A stretch of DNA of 64,000 bases from Massilia sp. YIM B02769 (lineage in GTDB: Bacteria; Pseudomonadota; Gammaproteobacteria; Burkholderiales; Burkholderiaceae_D). This document shows, piece after piece, positions 17,189-26,751 of the stretch (position 1 is the stretch's first letter; each line of letters opens with the position of its first letter). Made by a program: the position numbers and the translations under genes. Location: assembly GCF_030411995.1 (NCBI RefSeq), contig NZ_JASNRC010000011.1, positions 1 to 64,000 of the forward strand. Direction: 5' to 3'. Under the pieces are notes generated by a model that saw only the letters and a program-made list of their open reading frames with translations, was not told the DNA's origin and did not search any database.

Positions 17189-17800
17189 ATGCGCGCCGGC
17201 GGCTTTTCGCTGCTCGAAGCGCTGGTGGCGCTCGCCATCCTGGGCAGCATCCTCGCGGTCGGCGCACCGCGCATGGCGGCCTGGGTCGACGCCAGCCGCG
17301 CGGCCGCCGCCACCCAGTTCTATGCCGAGGGCTTCGCCCTGGCGCGTGCACAGGCGCTGTCGCACAACAGCGCCAGCCGCCTGGTGCTGAGCGAAAACGC
17401 CAACGGCCAGATGAACTGGCAGGTCGACATCTGCTTCCCGAGTCCCACCACGCCGTGCAACGACGCCAGCGGCTCGTGGTCGACCACGGCCGCCGCCGCG
17501 AACCGCGACCCCGAAGGCGCGGCCGGCTTCAAGTCGGTGCTGCGCAGCGCCGAATCCCTGCCCGGCACCGGCGTGCTGGTGCAGACGATCGGCCCCGACG
17601 ACGCCGACAGCGTGTATTTCACCCCGGTCGGCTGGGTCGACACCACGGTCACGCCGCGCATCGCGCGCATGGACATGGAACCCGCCGAGGACCACGTGGG
17701 CGACTTTCCCGCCGCCGCCGTGGTGCTGACCCTGGCCGGCATCGCCACCAAATGCCAGCCCGACGCCGACGACGGCGATCCCCACAGGTGCCCGCCATGA
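17189..17800 (+). CDS. fimT: Minor pilin FimT/GspH-like
   Basis: A 203-residue prepilin with leader MRAGG before FSLLEALVALAILGSILAVG (Glu at +5). The GspH/FimT fold follows, with a long insertion rich in Ala/Asp. Minor pilins of this type form the tip complex that primes pilus assembly, and FimT homologues can bind DNA during uptake. ATG at 17189 is preferred over an in-frame GTG at 17168 that lies inside the upstream gene. It overlaps pilV by ATGA. Confidence 0.85.
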   Translation: MRAGGFSLLEALVALAILGSILAVGAPRMAAWVDASRAAAATQFYAEGFALARAQALSHNSASRLVLSENANGQMNWQVDICFPSPTTPCNDASGSWSTTAAAANRDPEGAAGFKSVLRSAESLPGTGVLVQTIGPDDADSVYFTPVGWVDTTVTPRIARMDMEPAEDHVGDFPAAAVVLTLAGIATKCQPDADDGDPHRCPP

Positions 17801-18243
17801 CCCGACCGTCTCGCATTTCGCCCATGCCGCTGCGCCGCCAGGCCGGCGTCTCCCTGATCGAAGCCCTGCTCGCCGCGGTGTTGCTGGGCATCGGCCTGCT
17901 CGGCACCATCGGCCTGCAGGCGCGCGCCTATTCCGCGCTGTCGGACGCCGGCATGCGCGCCGAGGCCACCATGGCCGCCGACAAGCTGCTCGGCGTGATG
18001 AGCACCGACACGGGCCACCTCGAGGACTATGTGCTGGCGGCGGGCGAGGAGCCGGGCGAACGCCTGGAAGCCTGGTACGAGGACACGCGCAGCCATATCC
18101 CCGGCGCTGCCGTCACGGTCAGCGTCGACGAGGGCACGGCCCCGGACCCGAGCGAAGTCGTGATCAGCATCACCTGGCAGCGCAAGGCCGGCGAGCTGGC
18201 CGGCAAGCACGAAATACGCGCCTTTATCTCGGGGGCGATGTGA
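17797..18243 (+). CDS. pilV: Minor pilin PilV
   Basis: A 148-residue prepilin with leader ending RRQAG before VSLIEALLAAVLLGIGLLG (Glu at +5), the PilV signature, followed by a small globular domain. It is part of the PilVWX-Y1 priming complex of type IV pili in the inner membrane and pilus tip. It starts in a 4-bp overlap with fimT (ATGA) and overlaps pilW (GTGA). The operon is tightly coupled. Confidence 0.9.
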   Translation: MTRPSRISPMPLRRQAGVSLIEALLAAVLLGIGLLGTIGLQARAYSALSDAGMRAEATMAADKLLGVMSTDTGHLEDYVLAAGEEPGERLEAWYEDTRSHIPGAAVTVSVDEGTAPDPSEVVISITWQRKAGELAGKHEIRAFISGAM

Positions 18244-19430
18244 CGGGCCGCCGCTTTGCACGCAGCGATGTACGCCGCGCCCACGGCTTCTCGCTGGTCG
18301 AGCTGCTGGTCAGCGTGGTCATCGGCCTGCTGGCCCTGGTGTTCGCCACGCGCCTGATCACCGGCGCCGAGCAGAACAAGGCGAATGCGCTGGGCGGCTC
18401 GGACTCGATGCAGAACGGGATGCTGGCGATGTTCTCGATCAGCGGCGACGCCCAGCAGGCCGGCTACGGCCTGAACGACGCCTCGCTGATCGGCTGCAAT
18501 ACGCGCTTTTCCGACACCGGCGGCTACGAGCTGGCGCCAGCCACGCGCGGCGCCGCCACCATCCGCCCGCTGGCGCCGGCGGTGATCGAGTCCGGCGGCG
18601 CCGGCCCCGACCGCATCACCCTGTACGCCGGCAGCTCGATGAGCGGCACCGGCACCCTGCGCGTGACCAGCAACTACATCGGCGGCACCCGCCTCGACGT
18701 CGACCGCATCCCGTATGGCTTCAGCCTCGGCGACGTGGTGGTAGTCGCGCCCGACAACGTCGGCAACGGCGACTGCGCGCTGGCCCAGATCTCGGCCGAC
18801 CCGTCCAGGCTCGATGCGCCGCCTTCGCAGCAGTACGTGATGGTGGCCGGCGGCACGGGCTTCCGCTACAACAGCGGCGCCCTCGGCACCAACTTCACCG
18901 CCGGCATGGCGCGCATCTTCAACCTCGGTCCCGCGAAAACCCTGGCCTTCCACACCTGGTCGGTCGACAACGGCTTCCTGCAGTTGCGCTCGACCGACAT
19001 GGCCGGTTCCGGCGGCGCGGCCCAGACCGTGGCCGACAACATCGTCTCGATCAAGGCGCAGTACGGCTTCGACACCCGCACCGGCGGCGCCTTCACGCCC
19101 CAGGACGGGATGCAGGTGGGGCGCTGGTCGGCCGCCATGGTCGACGCCGACGGCAGCGGCGGCGCCGGCAACGCCGGCGACTACGAACACATCGCCGCGC
19201 TGCGCATCGCCGTGGTGGCGCGCAGCGCCGCGCGCGAGCGTCCGGGCGCGGACGGCGTCTGCCACGCCACCTCGGCCAAGCCGGTGGTCTTCGCCAGCGC
19301 CGTGCCCGAAGGCGTGACGGCCAGCCCGATCACGGTCGACGTCGACGCCGGCAGCACCAACTGGCGCTGCTACCGCTACCGCGTTTTCGAAACCATCGTC
19401 CCGCTGCGCAACGCCGGCTGGAGACCCTGA
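18240..19430 (+). CDS. pilW: Minor pilin PilW
   Basis: A 396-residue prepilin. The leader ends RRAHG before FSLVELLVSVVIGLLALVFA (Glu at +5), and a large PilW-type C-terminal domain follows. GTG at 18240 is the start, inside the pilV stop (GTGA). The length suits PilW of betaproteobacteria. By family it joins PilV and PilX in a complex with PilY1. Confidence 0.9.
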   Translation: MTGRRFARSDVRRAHGFSLVELLVSVVIGLLALVFATRLITGAEQNKANALGGSDSMQNGMLAMFSISGDAQQAGYGLNDASLIGCNTRFSDTGGYELAPATRGAATIRPLAPAVIESGGAGPDRITLYAGSSMSGTGTLRVTSNYIGGTRLDVDRIPYGFSLGDVVVVAPDNVGNGDCALAQISADPSRLDAPPSQQYVMVAGGTGFRYNSGALGTNFTAGMARIFNLGPAKTLAFHTWSVDNGFLQLRSTDMAGSGGAAQTVADNIVSIKAQYGFDTRTGGAFTPQDGMQVGRWSAAMVDADGSGGAGNAGDYEHIAALRIAVVARSAARERPGADGVCHATSAKPVVFASAVPEGVTASPITVDVDAGSTNWRCYRYRVFETIVPLRNAGWRP

Positions 19431-19433
19431 ACC

Positions 19434-20021
19434 ATGCGCAAGACCTACACGAAAGAGCAGGGCGGCCTGGCGCTGCCGGTCATGCTGATCATCCTGCTGG
19501 TGATGCTGATCTCGAGCATCTACCTGCTCAAGTCGAGCAATTCGACCACGCTGACCGCCTCCAACCTGGCCTACGACTCGGCCCAGAGCCGCGCGGTGGA
19601 CGCCGGCCTGCATGCGGGCTTCAAGTGGCTGAGCCAGACGGCGGCCGGCAGCAACAAGGCGCTGCTGAACGAGGATTCGCCGCAGAATGGCTACCTCGCC
19701 ACGCTCGACACCACGCAGACCGCGCGCTCGGACGCCTTCTGGAACGGCAAGAAGACCGTGGTGCACGAAGGCCAGAGCATCGAGTACGTGGTGCACCGCC
19801 TGTGCCTGCTGACCGGCGCCTTCGACGCCGGCGGCAATGCCTGCGTGCAGACCGCCGACGCGAATGCCGGCGGCGCTCACATCGGGGTGGGCGACAGCCT
19901 GGCGTCCGACTCGCCGCAATTCGCCGAAACGCCGAAGGTCCACTACGTGGTCACGGCGCGCCTGTCGGGCGCACGCGGCGGCAACGTGGTGAACCAGCTG
20001 GTGGTGCTGATCGGCGGCTGA
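19434..20021 (+). CDS. pilX: Minor pilin PilX
   Basis: A 195-residue protein with the short basic leader MRKTYTKEQGG and a hydrophobic helix (LALPVMLIILLVMLISSIYL). It lacks the Glu at +5 usual in pilins, as PilX proteins commonly do. The C-terminal part carries the PilX-type globular domain with two cysteines. It is placed between pilW and pilY1, 3 bp after the pilW stop. The identification rests mainly on position and N-terminal form. Confidence 0.85.
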   Translation: MRKTYTKEQGGLALPVMLIILLVMLISSIYLLKSSNSTTLTASNLAYDSAQSRAVDAGLHAGFKWLSQTAAGSNKALLNEDSPQNGYLATLDTTQTARSDAFWNGKKTVVHEGQSIEYVVHRLCLLTGAFDAGGNACVQTADANAGGAHIGVGDSLASDSPQFAETPKVHYVVTARLSGARGGNVVNQLVVLIGG

Positions 20022-20086
20022 TGCCGCCAGGCCGCGACGCCGGCCGCAGCAAAGAATAAAAACCGTCCGCTCGCCGGACAACGAGA

Positions 20087-23000
20087 ATGGAAACGCGCAT
20101 GAACCGCCTGCTCTCCCTGTTTGCCTCGACCATCCTGGCTTCGCTCGCCGCCGTGCTGCTGGCGCCGGCCCAGGCGGCGCCGGTCAGCATCGCCGACGTC
20201 CCGCTGCTCAACATCAGCGGCACCGGCACGGTCAAGCCGAACCTGATGCTCCTGTATGATAACTCGGGCTCGATGACCTTCAACTACACGCCCGACTACG
20301 TCAACAACACGGGCAGCTGCCGCGCGCGCGCGACCATCGCCGGCGGCATCCGCGGCTGCAAGGCGGGCGACCCGCCGTTCGCCAGCGCCGACTTCAACAA
20401 GCAGTACTACAACCCGAAGGTGCGCTACCTGCCGCCGGTAAAGGCCGACGGCACGTCCTACCCGAACCAGAACGCCGGCGAGACGAGCAACTGGACCTCG
20501 GTCACGACCGACATCTACGGCGTCGACAAGACCGACCTGCTGGGCCGCGACACCAACAGCACCAACCTTGCGGCCGGCTTCCCCGACCTGCGCTGGTGCG
20601 ACGGCTCCGACTGCGGCTACAACACCACCGGCTACACCTACCCGAACGACGCGCGCTACACGCCCGAGTACTTCGTCTCGAACCCCTACTACTACACGAT
20701 CAACGTCGCCGAATACTGTACCGACGCCACGCTCACCAACTGCAAGGTGACGGCGGTGGGCGCGGCGGCGCCCGCCGGCTACCCTGAACCGGCCAGGGTG
20801 CGCTTCTGCACCGACCGCGCCCTGACCAATTGCCAGGCCAAGTTCGTCGGCGACTACAAGTACCCGCGCTTCTCCGACCCGAACCGCAACCCGGACTGGT
20901 ACGGCACCATCACCATCAAGGCCTCGGCCTATACCAACTCGATGACCATCAACAGCGTCCAGGTCGTCGAGCCGAACGGCACCTTCACGCTCACCAACAG
21001 CGCCGTCACCGCCGCCAGCGGCACCGACACCGCCGCTAAGCAGAGCGCGGTGGCGGCCTCGCTGGCCGCCTCGATCATCGCCAAGACCGGCCTTGCCTAC
21101 CAGTACACGGCCTGCCTGCGCACCGCCAGCGGCAGCGTGCCGGCCTGCTCGCGCTTCGGCATCACGCTGGAATCGAACAACGTCGTCGCCGTGGTGCCGA
21201 TCAGCTGCCCGGCCGGGACCACCAGCAAGGCGGTCGGCCCCTGCACCGTGGTCAACGACGGCAGCCGCGGCGGGCGCGACCTGATCGTCAACTCGGGCAG
21301 CCGCGTCACCGCGCTGCTGCAGGTCGCCGGCACCTCGAACTCGTCGAAGAAGCAGGTCCTGAACGGCCTGTCCTACGGCGGCGTCCAGCTGTTCGGCAGC
21401 ACGCTCAGCATCAACACCCGGTCCTCGAGCTCGGCGGTGGCCAGCCTGATCCGCGACAAGATCCTCACCAACAAGGGCGTGACCGCCTACATCGGCGGCA
21501 CCAACGCCGGCACCGCCGGTCCGATCTGCGCGGCGGCGAACAACAACTACGTCTGCCTGGTCAGCACCAACATGGACACCGTCGGCGACAACATCTCCCT
21601 CGGTTCGCTGACCAACAACACCAGCGGCCGCACCACCTACCTCAGCTTCGGCGCCACGCCCGGCATCGGCGACGGCGTGCCGACCGAGGTGACGCCGCTG
21701 GGCGCCTCGGTGTTCGTGCGCACCGACATCGTCTCGAGCCGCACCAGCTATCCGAAGGACGTCAAGCGCACCGACTGCGCCGGCGCCACCTGCACCTACG
21801 CCGAGGAGATGACCAACTTCGCCAACTGGTACGCCTACTACAAGAGCCGCAACCAGATGATGAAGACCGCCGTCGGCCAGGCCTTCCAGCCGATCGCCGA
21901 CAACTACAACGTCGGCATCGTGTCGCTCTCGACCGCCGCCGCCGAAGGCGCCATCCGCCAGCCGCCGAAGCCCTTCACCGGCGCCGCGCGCACCGCCTGG
22001 TACAAGGCGCTGTACGACATGACCACCAGCGGCTCGACCCCGGTGCGCCAGGGCCTGCACGCGGTCGGCAAGATGTACGCCAACCGTTCGCCGTATGCCT
22101 ACTCGGCCGGCAACGAGGTGGTCCAGTTCCCCTGCCAGCAGAACTTCACCTTCGTCACGACCGACGGCTACTGGAACGGCGGGGCGGCCGACGGCGTCGT
22201 CAACAACGACAACCGGGAAAACCTGTCGCGCTTCTGCTCGCGCAGCAAGGGCTGCGTCGATCCGAGCGCGCAATCGGCCAATTCGCTGGCCGACGTCGCC
22301 CTGTACTGGTACAACGGCGGCTCGAACGACGCCGTGACCTCGCTGCGCCCCTCGCTGGAAAACTGGAACGAGCCGAACGGCCTGGTGGCCGCGGCGGCCG
22401 GCGACAACACCCGCCTGCACATGAATACCTACGCGCTCGGCCTGGGCGTGGACGGCATCATGACCTACGACGACAAGTACGACACCGCGCCCAAGGCCGG
22501 CAGCGACTTCTATAAACTGATCACCGGCGTGCAGACCGGCTGCCCGTGGAACAACAACGGCCCCTATGTGTGGCCGAACCCCCAAACCCAGGTCGACGAC
22601 GGCGGCGCCGCCTACCAGTCGCGCGTGGACGACCTGTGGCATGCCGCCATCAACGGCCACGGCAAGTACTTCAGCGCTTCCGACCCGCTGCAGGTGATCG
22701 ACGGCCTGCGCTCGGCGCTCTCGAACATCGAGGTGAAGATCGGCGCGGCGGCCGCGGCGGCGACCTCGACGCCGAACATCTCGCAGCAGGACAACGACAT
22801 CTTCTCGGCCACCTTTACCACGGTGCGCTGGTACGGCGAACTGTCGGACAAGAAGATCGACACCGTCACCGGCGTGGTCGGCAGCAAGGCCAGCTGGAAT
22901 TCGTCGGAAACGGTGGGCAGCCAGGTGGCCGCCGCCGAGGATTCGCGCAGGATCCTGATGCGCGATTTCCTGAACGCCGACGACATCGACGACGGCCTGA

Positions 23001-24868
23001 AGGACTTCGACTTCAGCCTGATGACGGAGACCGAGAAGGGCTGGTTCAAGGACAAGTGCAGCGCCCTGGCGCAGTGCCTGACACTGTCGGACGCCAACCG
23101 CCGGATCGTGAACACCGGCGAGAACATGGTGAACTGGCTGCGCGGCCAGCAGCAGTACGCCAACGACACGCTGTTCCGCGCCTACTCGAAGACCACCACC
23201 ATCGCGGGCGGCGCCGCGGCCCAGCTGCCGATCGTGCTGGGCGATATCGCGTCCTCGAAGCCGGCCTACCTGCGCGACCCGCGCAAGTCCTACACGCTCG
23301 ACGGCTACAACGACTACAAGCTGGAGAACGCCACGCGCCAGCCGACCGTGTTCGTGGCCGCCAACGACGGCATGCTGCACGCCTTTAACGCCAACACCGG
23401 CGTCGAGACCTGGGCCTACATGCCGCGTATCACGATGAAAAAGCTGCACCTGCAGGCCAGCACGACCTACGGCACCAACCACCAATTCACCACCGACGGT
23501 TCGCCCGAGGTGGCCGACGTGAAGATCAACGGCGAATGGCGCAGCGTGCTGGTGGCCGGCCTGAACGCGGGCGGGCGCGGCTACTACGCGCTCGACGTCA
23601 CCGACCCCGACGCACCCAAGGCCCTGTGGGAACTGTGCGCCGACACGGCCGTGTGCAGCGGCGTCAACTACGACAAGGACATCGGCCTGTCCTTCGGCAA
23701 TCCGCAGTTCGGCACCTTCAAGGATGCACGCGGCGTCGAGTACTGGGCCGTGTTCCTGACCTCGGGCTACAACAACATCCCGGGCACCGACGGCATCGCC
23801 ACTGGCGACGGCCGCGGCTACCTGTACGTGGTCGACATCGCCACCGGCCGCGTACTGTCCAAGAAAGCCACCCCGGTCACGGCCGCGTCGCGCGACTACG
23901 TGGCCAACCCGTCGGGCTTTGCCCGCATCACGGCGATCAGCAACAACCCGAACACCGATCCGCGGATCACCTTCGTCTACGGCGGCGACAACGACGGTTC
24001 GATGTGGCGCTACGACTTCACCGCCCAGGGCGACCCGGCGGTGCTGCTGCTGGGCAGTTCCGGCGGCAACCAGCCGGTGACGACGCGTCCGGACGTGACC
24101 ACCTGCCTGGTCGACGGCACGGCGGCGGACGGCCAGAGCGGCATCACGCGCGTGGTCGCCTTCGGCACCGGGCGCCTGCTCGACGAGGTCGACATCGCCA
24201 ACACCGCGGTGCAGAGCGCCTACGTGCTGAAGGACGCCGGCACGTCGATCCCGGCGGCCGACTGGCGCGGCACCACCAGGATGGCGAAGAAGACCCTGGC
24301 GAAGATCAACGGCACCAGCACCGCGTATTCGATCAGCGGCACGGCGGTCGACCTGGCGACCCAGAACGGCTGGTATGTCGACTTCGCCCTGAATTCGGGC
24401 GAGCGCGTAAACCTGGACCCGAAGATCGTCTCGGGCGGCCTGAACATCGTGACCAACCTGCCGAGCTCCTCGTCGAGCTGCAAGGTGGGCGGCACCAGCA
24501 ACGTCTACCAGCTGAACGTCTGCACCGGCGCGCCGCTGGGCGAAACGCTCAACGCCAGCACCGGCGCGCCGGTGGGCGGGGCGGGCGACGGATCGGGCGG
24601 CACGGGCACCGGGGACGGCACGGGTGGAACCGGCGGAACCGGGGGAACGGGCGGCACCGGCGGCAACAACGGCACCTATTACGTGACCGTCGCCGGCCAC
24701 ACGCTGTCGAACGCGTCGGCCGCGGTCGGCTTCATCATCGTGCGCCTGCCGTCGGGCGCGCTGAAGATGATCACCACCACCGCCGACGGCAACACGATCA
24801 CCTCGGGCGTGGCTCCGGCGGAATCGGAAGGCGCCTCGCGCGCCGGCTGGCGCCGCGTCCGCGAGTAA
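20087..24868 (+). CDS. pilY1: PilY1-like type IV pilus tip adhesin
   Basis: A 1593-residue secreted protein with a signal peptide (about 1-31, ending AQA). A von Willebrand-like MIDAS motif D58-x-S60-x-S62 (LLYDNSGSM) comes early. The C-terminal PilY1/PilC beta-propeller (about 1050-1480) includes a calcium-type loop with D1301, D1303, S1305 and D1310 in GGDNDGSMWRYD. PilY1 proteins regulate pilus extension and adhesion and respond to calcium. After the propeller comes a Gly/Thr-rich linker (roughly 1500-1525) and a 70-residue tail not expected in the family core. ATG at 20087 or 20099 could start it. It is the last gene of the pilus operon. Confidence 0.92.
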   Translation: METRMNRLLSLFASTILASLAAVLLAPAQAAPVSIADVPLLNISGTGTVKPNLMLLYDNSGSMTFNYTPDYVNNTGSCRARATIAGGIRGCKAGDPPFASADFNKQYYNPKVRYLPPVKADGTSYPNQNAGETSNWTSVTTDIYGVDKTDLLGRDTNSTNLAAGFPDLRWCDGSDCGYNTTGYTYPNDARYTPEYFVSNPYYYTINVAEYCTDATLTNCKVTAVGAAAPAGYPEPARVRFCTDRALTNCQAKFVGDYKYPRFSDPNRNPDWYGTITIKASAYTNSMTINSVQVVEPNGTFTLTNSAVTAASGTDTAAKQSAVAASLAASIIAKTGLAYQYTACLRTASGSVPACSRFGITLESNNVVAVVPISCPAGTTSKAVGPCTVVNDGSRGGRDLIVNSGSRVTALLQVAGTSNSSKKQVLNGLSYGGVQLFGSTLSINTRSSSSAVASLIRDKILTNKGVTAYIGGTNAGTAGPICAAANNNYVCLVSTNMDTVGDNISLGSLTNNTSGRTTYLSFGATPGIGDGVPTEVTPLGASVFVRTDIVSSRTSYPKDVKRTDCAGATCTYAEEMTNFANWYAYYKSRNQMMKTAVGQAFQPIADNYNVGIVSLSTAAAEGAIRQPPKPFTGAARTAWYKALYDMTTSGSTPVRQGLHAVGKMYANRSPYAYSAGNEVVQFPCQQNFTFVTTDGYWNGGAADGVVNNDNRENLSRFCSRSKGCVDPSAQSANSLADVALYWYNGGSNDAVTSLRPSLENWNEPNGLVAAAAGDNTRLHMNTYALGLGVDGIMTYDDKYDTAPKAGSDFYKLITGVQTGCPWNNNGPYVWPNPQTQVDDGGAAYQSRVDDLWHAAINGHGKYFSASDPLQVIDGLRSALSNIEVKIGAAAAAATSTPNISQQDNDIFSATFTTVRWYGELSDKKIDTVTGVVGSKASWNSSETVGSQVAAAEDSRRILMRDFLNADDIDDGLKDFDFSLMTETEKGWFKDKCSALAQCLTLSDANRRIVNTGENMVNWLRGQQQYANDTLFRAYSKTTTIAGGAAAQLPIVLGDIASSKPAYLRDPRKSYTLDGYNDYKLENATRQPTVFVAANDGMLHAFNANTGVETWAYMPRITMKKLHLQASTTYGTNHQFTTDGSPEVADVKINGEWRSVLVAGLNAGGRGYYALDVTDPDAPKALWELCADTAVCSGVNYDKDIGLSFGNPQFGTFKDARGVEYWAVFLTSGYNNIPGTDGIATGDGRGYLYVVDIATGRVLSKKATPVTAASRDYVANPSGFARITAISNNPNTDPRITFVYGGDNDGSMWRYDFTAQGDPAVLLLGSSGGNQPVTTRPDVTTCLVDGTAADGQSGITRVVAFGTGRLLDEVDIANTAVQSAYVLKDAGTSIPAADWRGTTRMAKKTLAKINGTSTAYSISGTAVDLATQNGWYVDFALNSGERVNLDPKIVSGGLNIVTNLPSSSSSCKVGGTSNVYQLNVCTGAPLGETLNASTGAPVGGAGDGSGGTGTGDGTGGTGGTGGTGGTGGNNGTYYVTVAGHTLSNASAAVGFIIVRLPSGALKMITTTADGNTITSGVAPAESEGASRAGWRRVRE

Positions 24869-24871
24869 AAC

Positions 24872-24909
24872 GTAGGGTGGCGGCTTTTGTCATTCAGGCC
24901 CCCAGCCTG
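24872..24909. repeat. Half palindrome and hairpin after pilY1
   Basis: GTAGGGTGG (24872-24880) is one outer arm of the dispersed palindrome family; no matching second arm was found. It is followed by an imperfect 10-bp stem (24890-24899 with 24905-24914) without a T-run, which may end the pilus transcript. Confidence 0.45.
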
Positions 24910-25025
24910 GATGACTCCACGCGTTCACACAGTACCAGCGTACCGTTAACCCCATTCAATTCACACGAACCCCCTGGTAATCGGTAAAATCGAGGGTTTT
25001 CTTCATGGGCCTATGGGGCTCGACT

Positions 25026-26684
25026 ATGTCCAACGAAACTGACATCCTCGCGACCGACGCCGCCGCACCTGCGGGCGCCGCGCCGACGCCTGCCTTCATC
25101 TCGCGCGAAGTAGGGCGCCGCCGCACCTTCGGCATCATTTCCCACCCCGACGCGGGTAAAACCACGCTGACCGAGAAGCTGCTGCTGTTCTCGGGCGCGA
25201 TCCAGCTCGCCGGCACCGTCAAGGGCCGCAAGAGCGGCCGCCACGCCACCTCGGACTGGATGGACATCGAGAAGCAGCGCGGCATTTCGGTCGCGTCCTC
25301 GGTGATGCAGTTCGAGTTCCGCGACCACGTGATCAACCTGCTCGACACCCCGGGCCACCAGGACTTCTCGGAAGACACCTACCGCGTGCTGACGGCGGTC
25401 GACTCGGCCCTGATGGTGATCGACGCCGCCAAGGGCGTGGAAGCGCAAACGATCAAGCTGCTCGACGTCTGCCGCATGCGCAATACGCCGATCGTCACCT
25501 TCATGAACAAGCTGGACCGCGAAACGCGCGACCCGCTGGAACTGCTCGACGAGCTCGAATCGGTGCTGAAGATCGAGTGCGCGCCGGTGACCTGGCCTAT
25601 CGGCATGGGCAAGAACTTCCGCGGCGTCTACCACCTGCTGAACGACACGATCATGCTGTTCAAGGCCGGCGAGGAAAAAGCCGACGGCGCCTTCGAGATC
25701 ATCAAGGGCATCGACAATCCGAAGCTGGCCGAGATGTTCCCGCTCGAGATCGAACAGCTGAAGATGGAAGTCGAACTGGTGCACGGCGCCTCGCACCCCT
25801 TCGACCTGGAGCGCTTCCTGGCCGGCGTGCAGACCCCGGTGTTCTTCGGTTCGGCGATCAACAACTTCGGCGTGCGCGAGATCCTGTCGGCCCTGGTCGA
25901 CTGGGCGCCGGGCCCGCGCGAACGCGACGCCACCGTGCGCGCCGTGGCGCCGGTCGAGCCGAAGTTCTCGGGCTTCGTCTTCAAGATCCAGGCCAACATG
26001 GACCCGGCCCACCGTGACCGCATCGCTTTTCTCCGCGTATGTTCCGGCCGCTTTGAAAAGGGCATGAAGGTCAAGCACCTGCGGCTGGGCCGCGAGGTGA
26101 AGCTGTCGTCGGTGGTGACCTTCATGGCCTCCTCGCGCGAGCAGGTCGAGGAAGCCTATGCGGGCGACATCATCGGCTTGCCGAACCACGGCAACATGCA
26201 GATCGGCGACAGCTTCTCGGAAGGCGAGCTGCTGACGTTTACCGGTATTCCTTATTTTGCGCCGGACCTGTTCCGCACCGTGCGTATCCGCAATCCGCTG
26301 AAGGTGAAACAGCTGCACAAGGGCTTGCAGCAGCTGGGCGAAGAGGGCGCGGTGCAGGTGTTCAAGCCGGTGCTGGGCTCGGACCTGATCCTGGGCGCGG
26401 TCGGCGTGCTGCAGTTCGAGGTGGTGGCAAGCCGCCTGCTGAACGAGTACGGCGTGGATGCGGTGTTCGAATCGTCGAGCATCAGCAGCGCGCGCTGGGT
26501 GTCGTCGGACGACAAGAAGGCGCTGGCCGACTTCGAGAACCAGCTCGGCCACCAGGTCGCGTATGACGCGGCCGGCAACCTGGCCTTCCTGGCCACGTCG
26601 AGCGTCAACCTGCGCCTGACCCAGGAACGCTGGCCGAAGCTGACCTTCCACGCCACGCGCGAGCACGCGGCCAAGCTGGCATAA
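25026..26684 (+). CDS. prfC: Peptide chain release factor 3
   Basis: A 552-residue translational GTPase that removes RF1/RF2 from the ribosome after termination. The G domain has P-loop SHPDAGKTT (H40-T47), switch [11 protein letters not shown] and the NKLD specificity motif. EF-Tu-like domain 2 and the RF3 C-terminal domain follow. The N-terminus carries about 25 extra residues rich in Ala/Pro compared with E. coli (529). The start at 25026 follows GGGG; an in-frame ATG at 25005 has a better GAGGG site and would add seven residues. It stands alone, followed by a strong terminator. Confidence 0.96.
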   Translation: MSNETDILATDAAAPAGAAPTPAFISREVGRRRTFGIISHPDAGKTTLTEKLLLFSGAIQLAGTVKGRKSGRHATSDWMDIEKQRGISVASSVMQFEFRDHVINLLDTPGHQDFSEDTYRVLTAVDSALMVIDAAKGVEAQTIKLLDVCRMRNTPIVTFMNKLDRETRDPLELLDELESVLKIECAPVTWPIGMGKNFRGVYHLLNDTIMLFKAGEEKADGAFEIIKGIDNPKLAEMFPLEIEQLKMEVELVHGASHPFDLERFLAGVQTPVFFGSAINNFGVREILSALVDWAPGPRERDATVRAVAPVEPKFSGFVFKIQANMDPAHRDRIAFLRVCSGRFEKGMKVKHLRLGREVKLSSVVTFMASSREQVEEAYAGDIIGLPNHGNMQIGDSFSEGELLTFTGIPYFAPDLFRTVRIRNPLKVKQLHKGLQQLGEEGAVQVFKPVLGSDLILGAVGVLQFEVVASRLLNEYGVDAVFESSSISSARWVSSDDKKALADFENQLGHQVAYDAAGNLAFLATSSVNLRLTQERWPKLTFHATREHAAKLA

Positions 26685-26711
26685 GACCTGCCCCGTTCGA
26701 CGGGAGACAGG

Positions 26712-26747
26712 AAGCGGATGCACGTCAGGTCGTGCATCCGCTTTTTT
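26712..26747 (+). terminator. prfC terminator
   Basis: A 13-bp perfect stem AAGCGGATGCACG (26712-26724) with CGTGCATCCGCTT (26731-26743), loop TCAGGT, then T-run to 26747. The T-tract continues as TTTTCTTT, the target sequence duplicated by the insertion element that begins at 26752. Confidence 0.93.
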
Positions 26748-26751
26748 CTTT
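26744..26751. repeat. Left 8-bp target-site duplication of the IS1595-like element
   Basis: TTTTCTTT, identical to 27820-27827. It lies in the U-tract of the prfC terminator. An 8-bp A/T-rich duplication is typical of the IS1595 family. Confidence 0.9.

Noticed and set aside
19943-24700. 1585-residue open frame antisense to pilY1
   Set aside because: It is a GC-rich shadow of pilY1: composition dominated by Arg, Ala, Gly, Val, with no family motif, signal or ribosome site.
24959-24990. Promoter for prfC at TTCACA...TAAAAT
   Set aside because: Spacer is 20 bp and the -35 match is weak; not reported as a feature.
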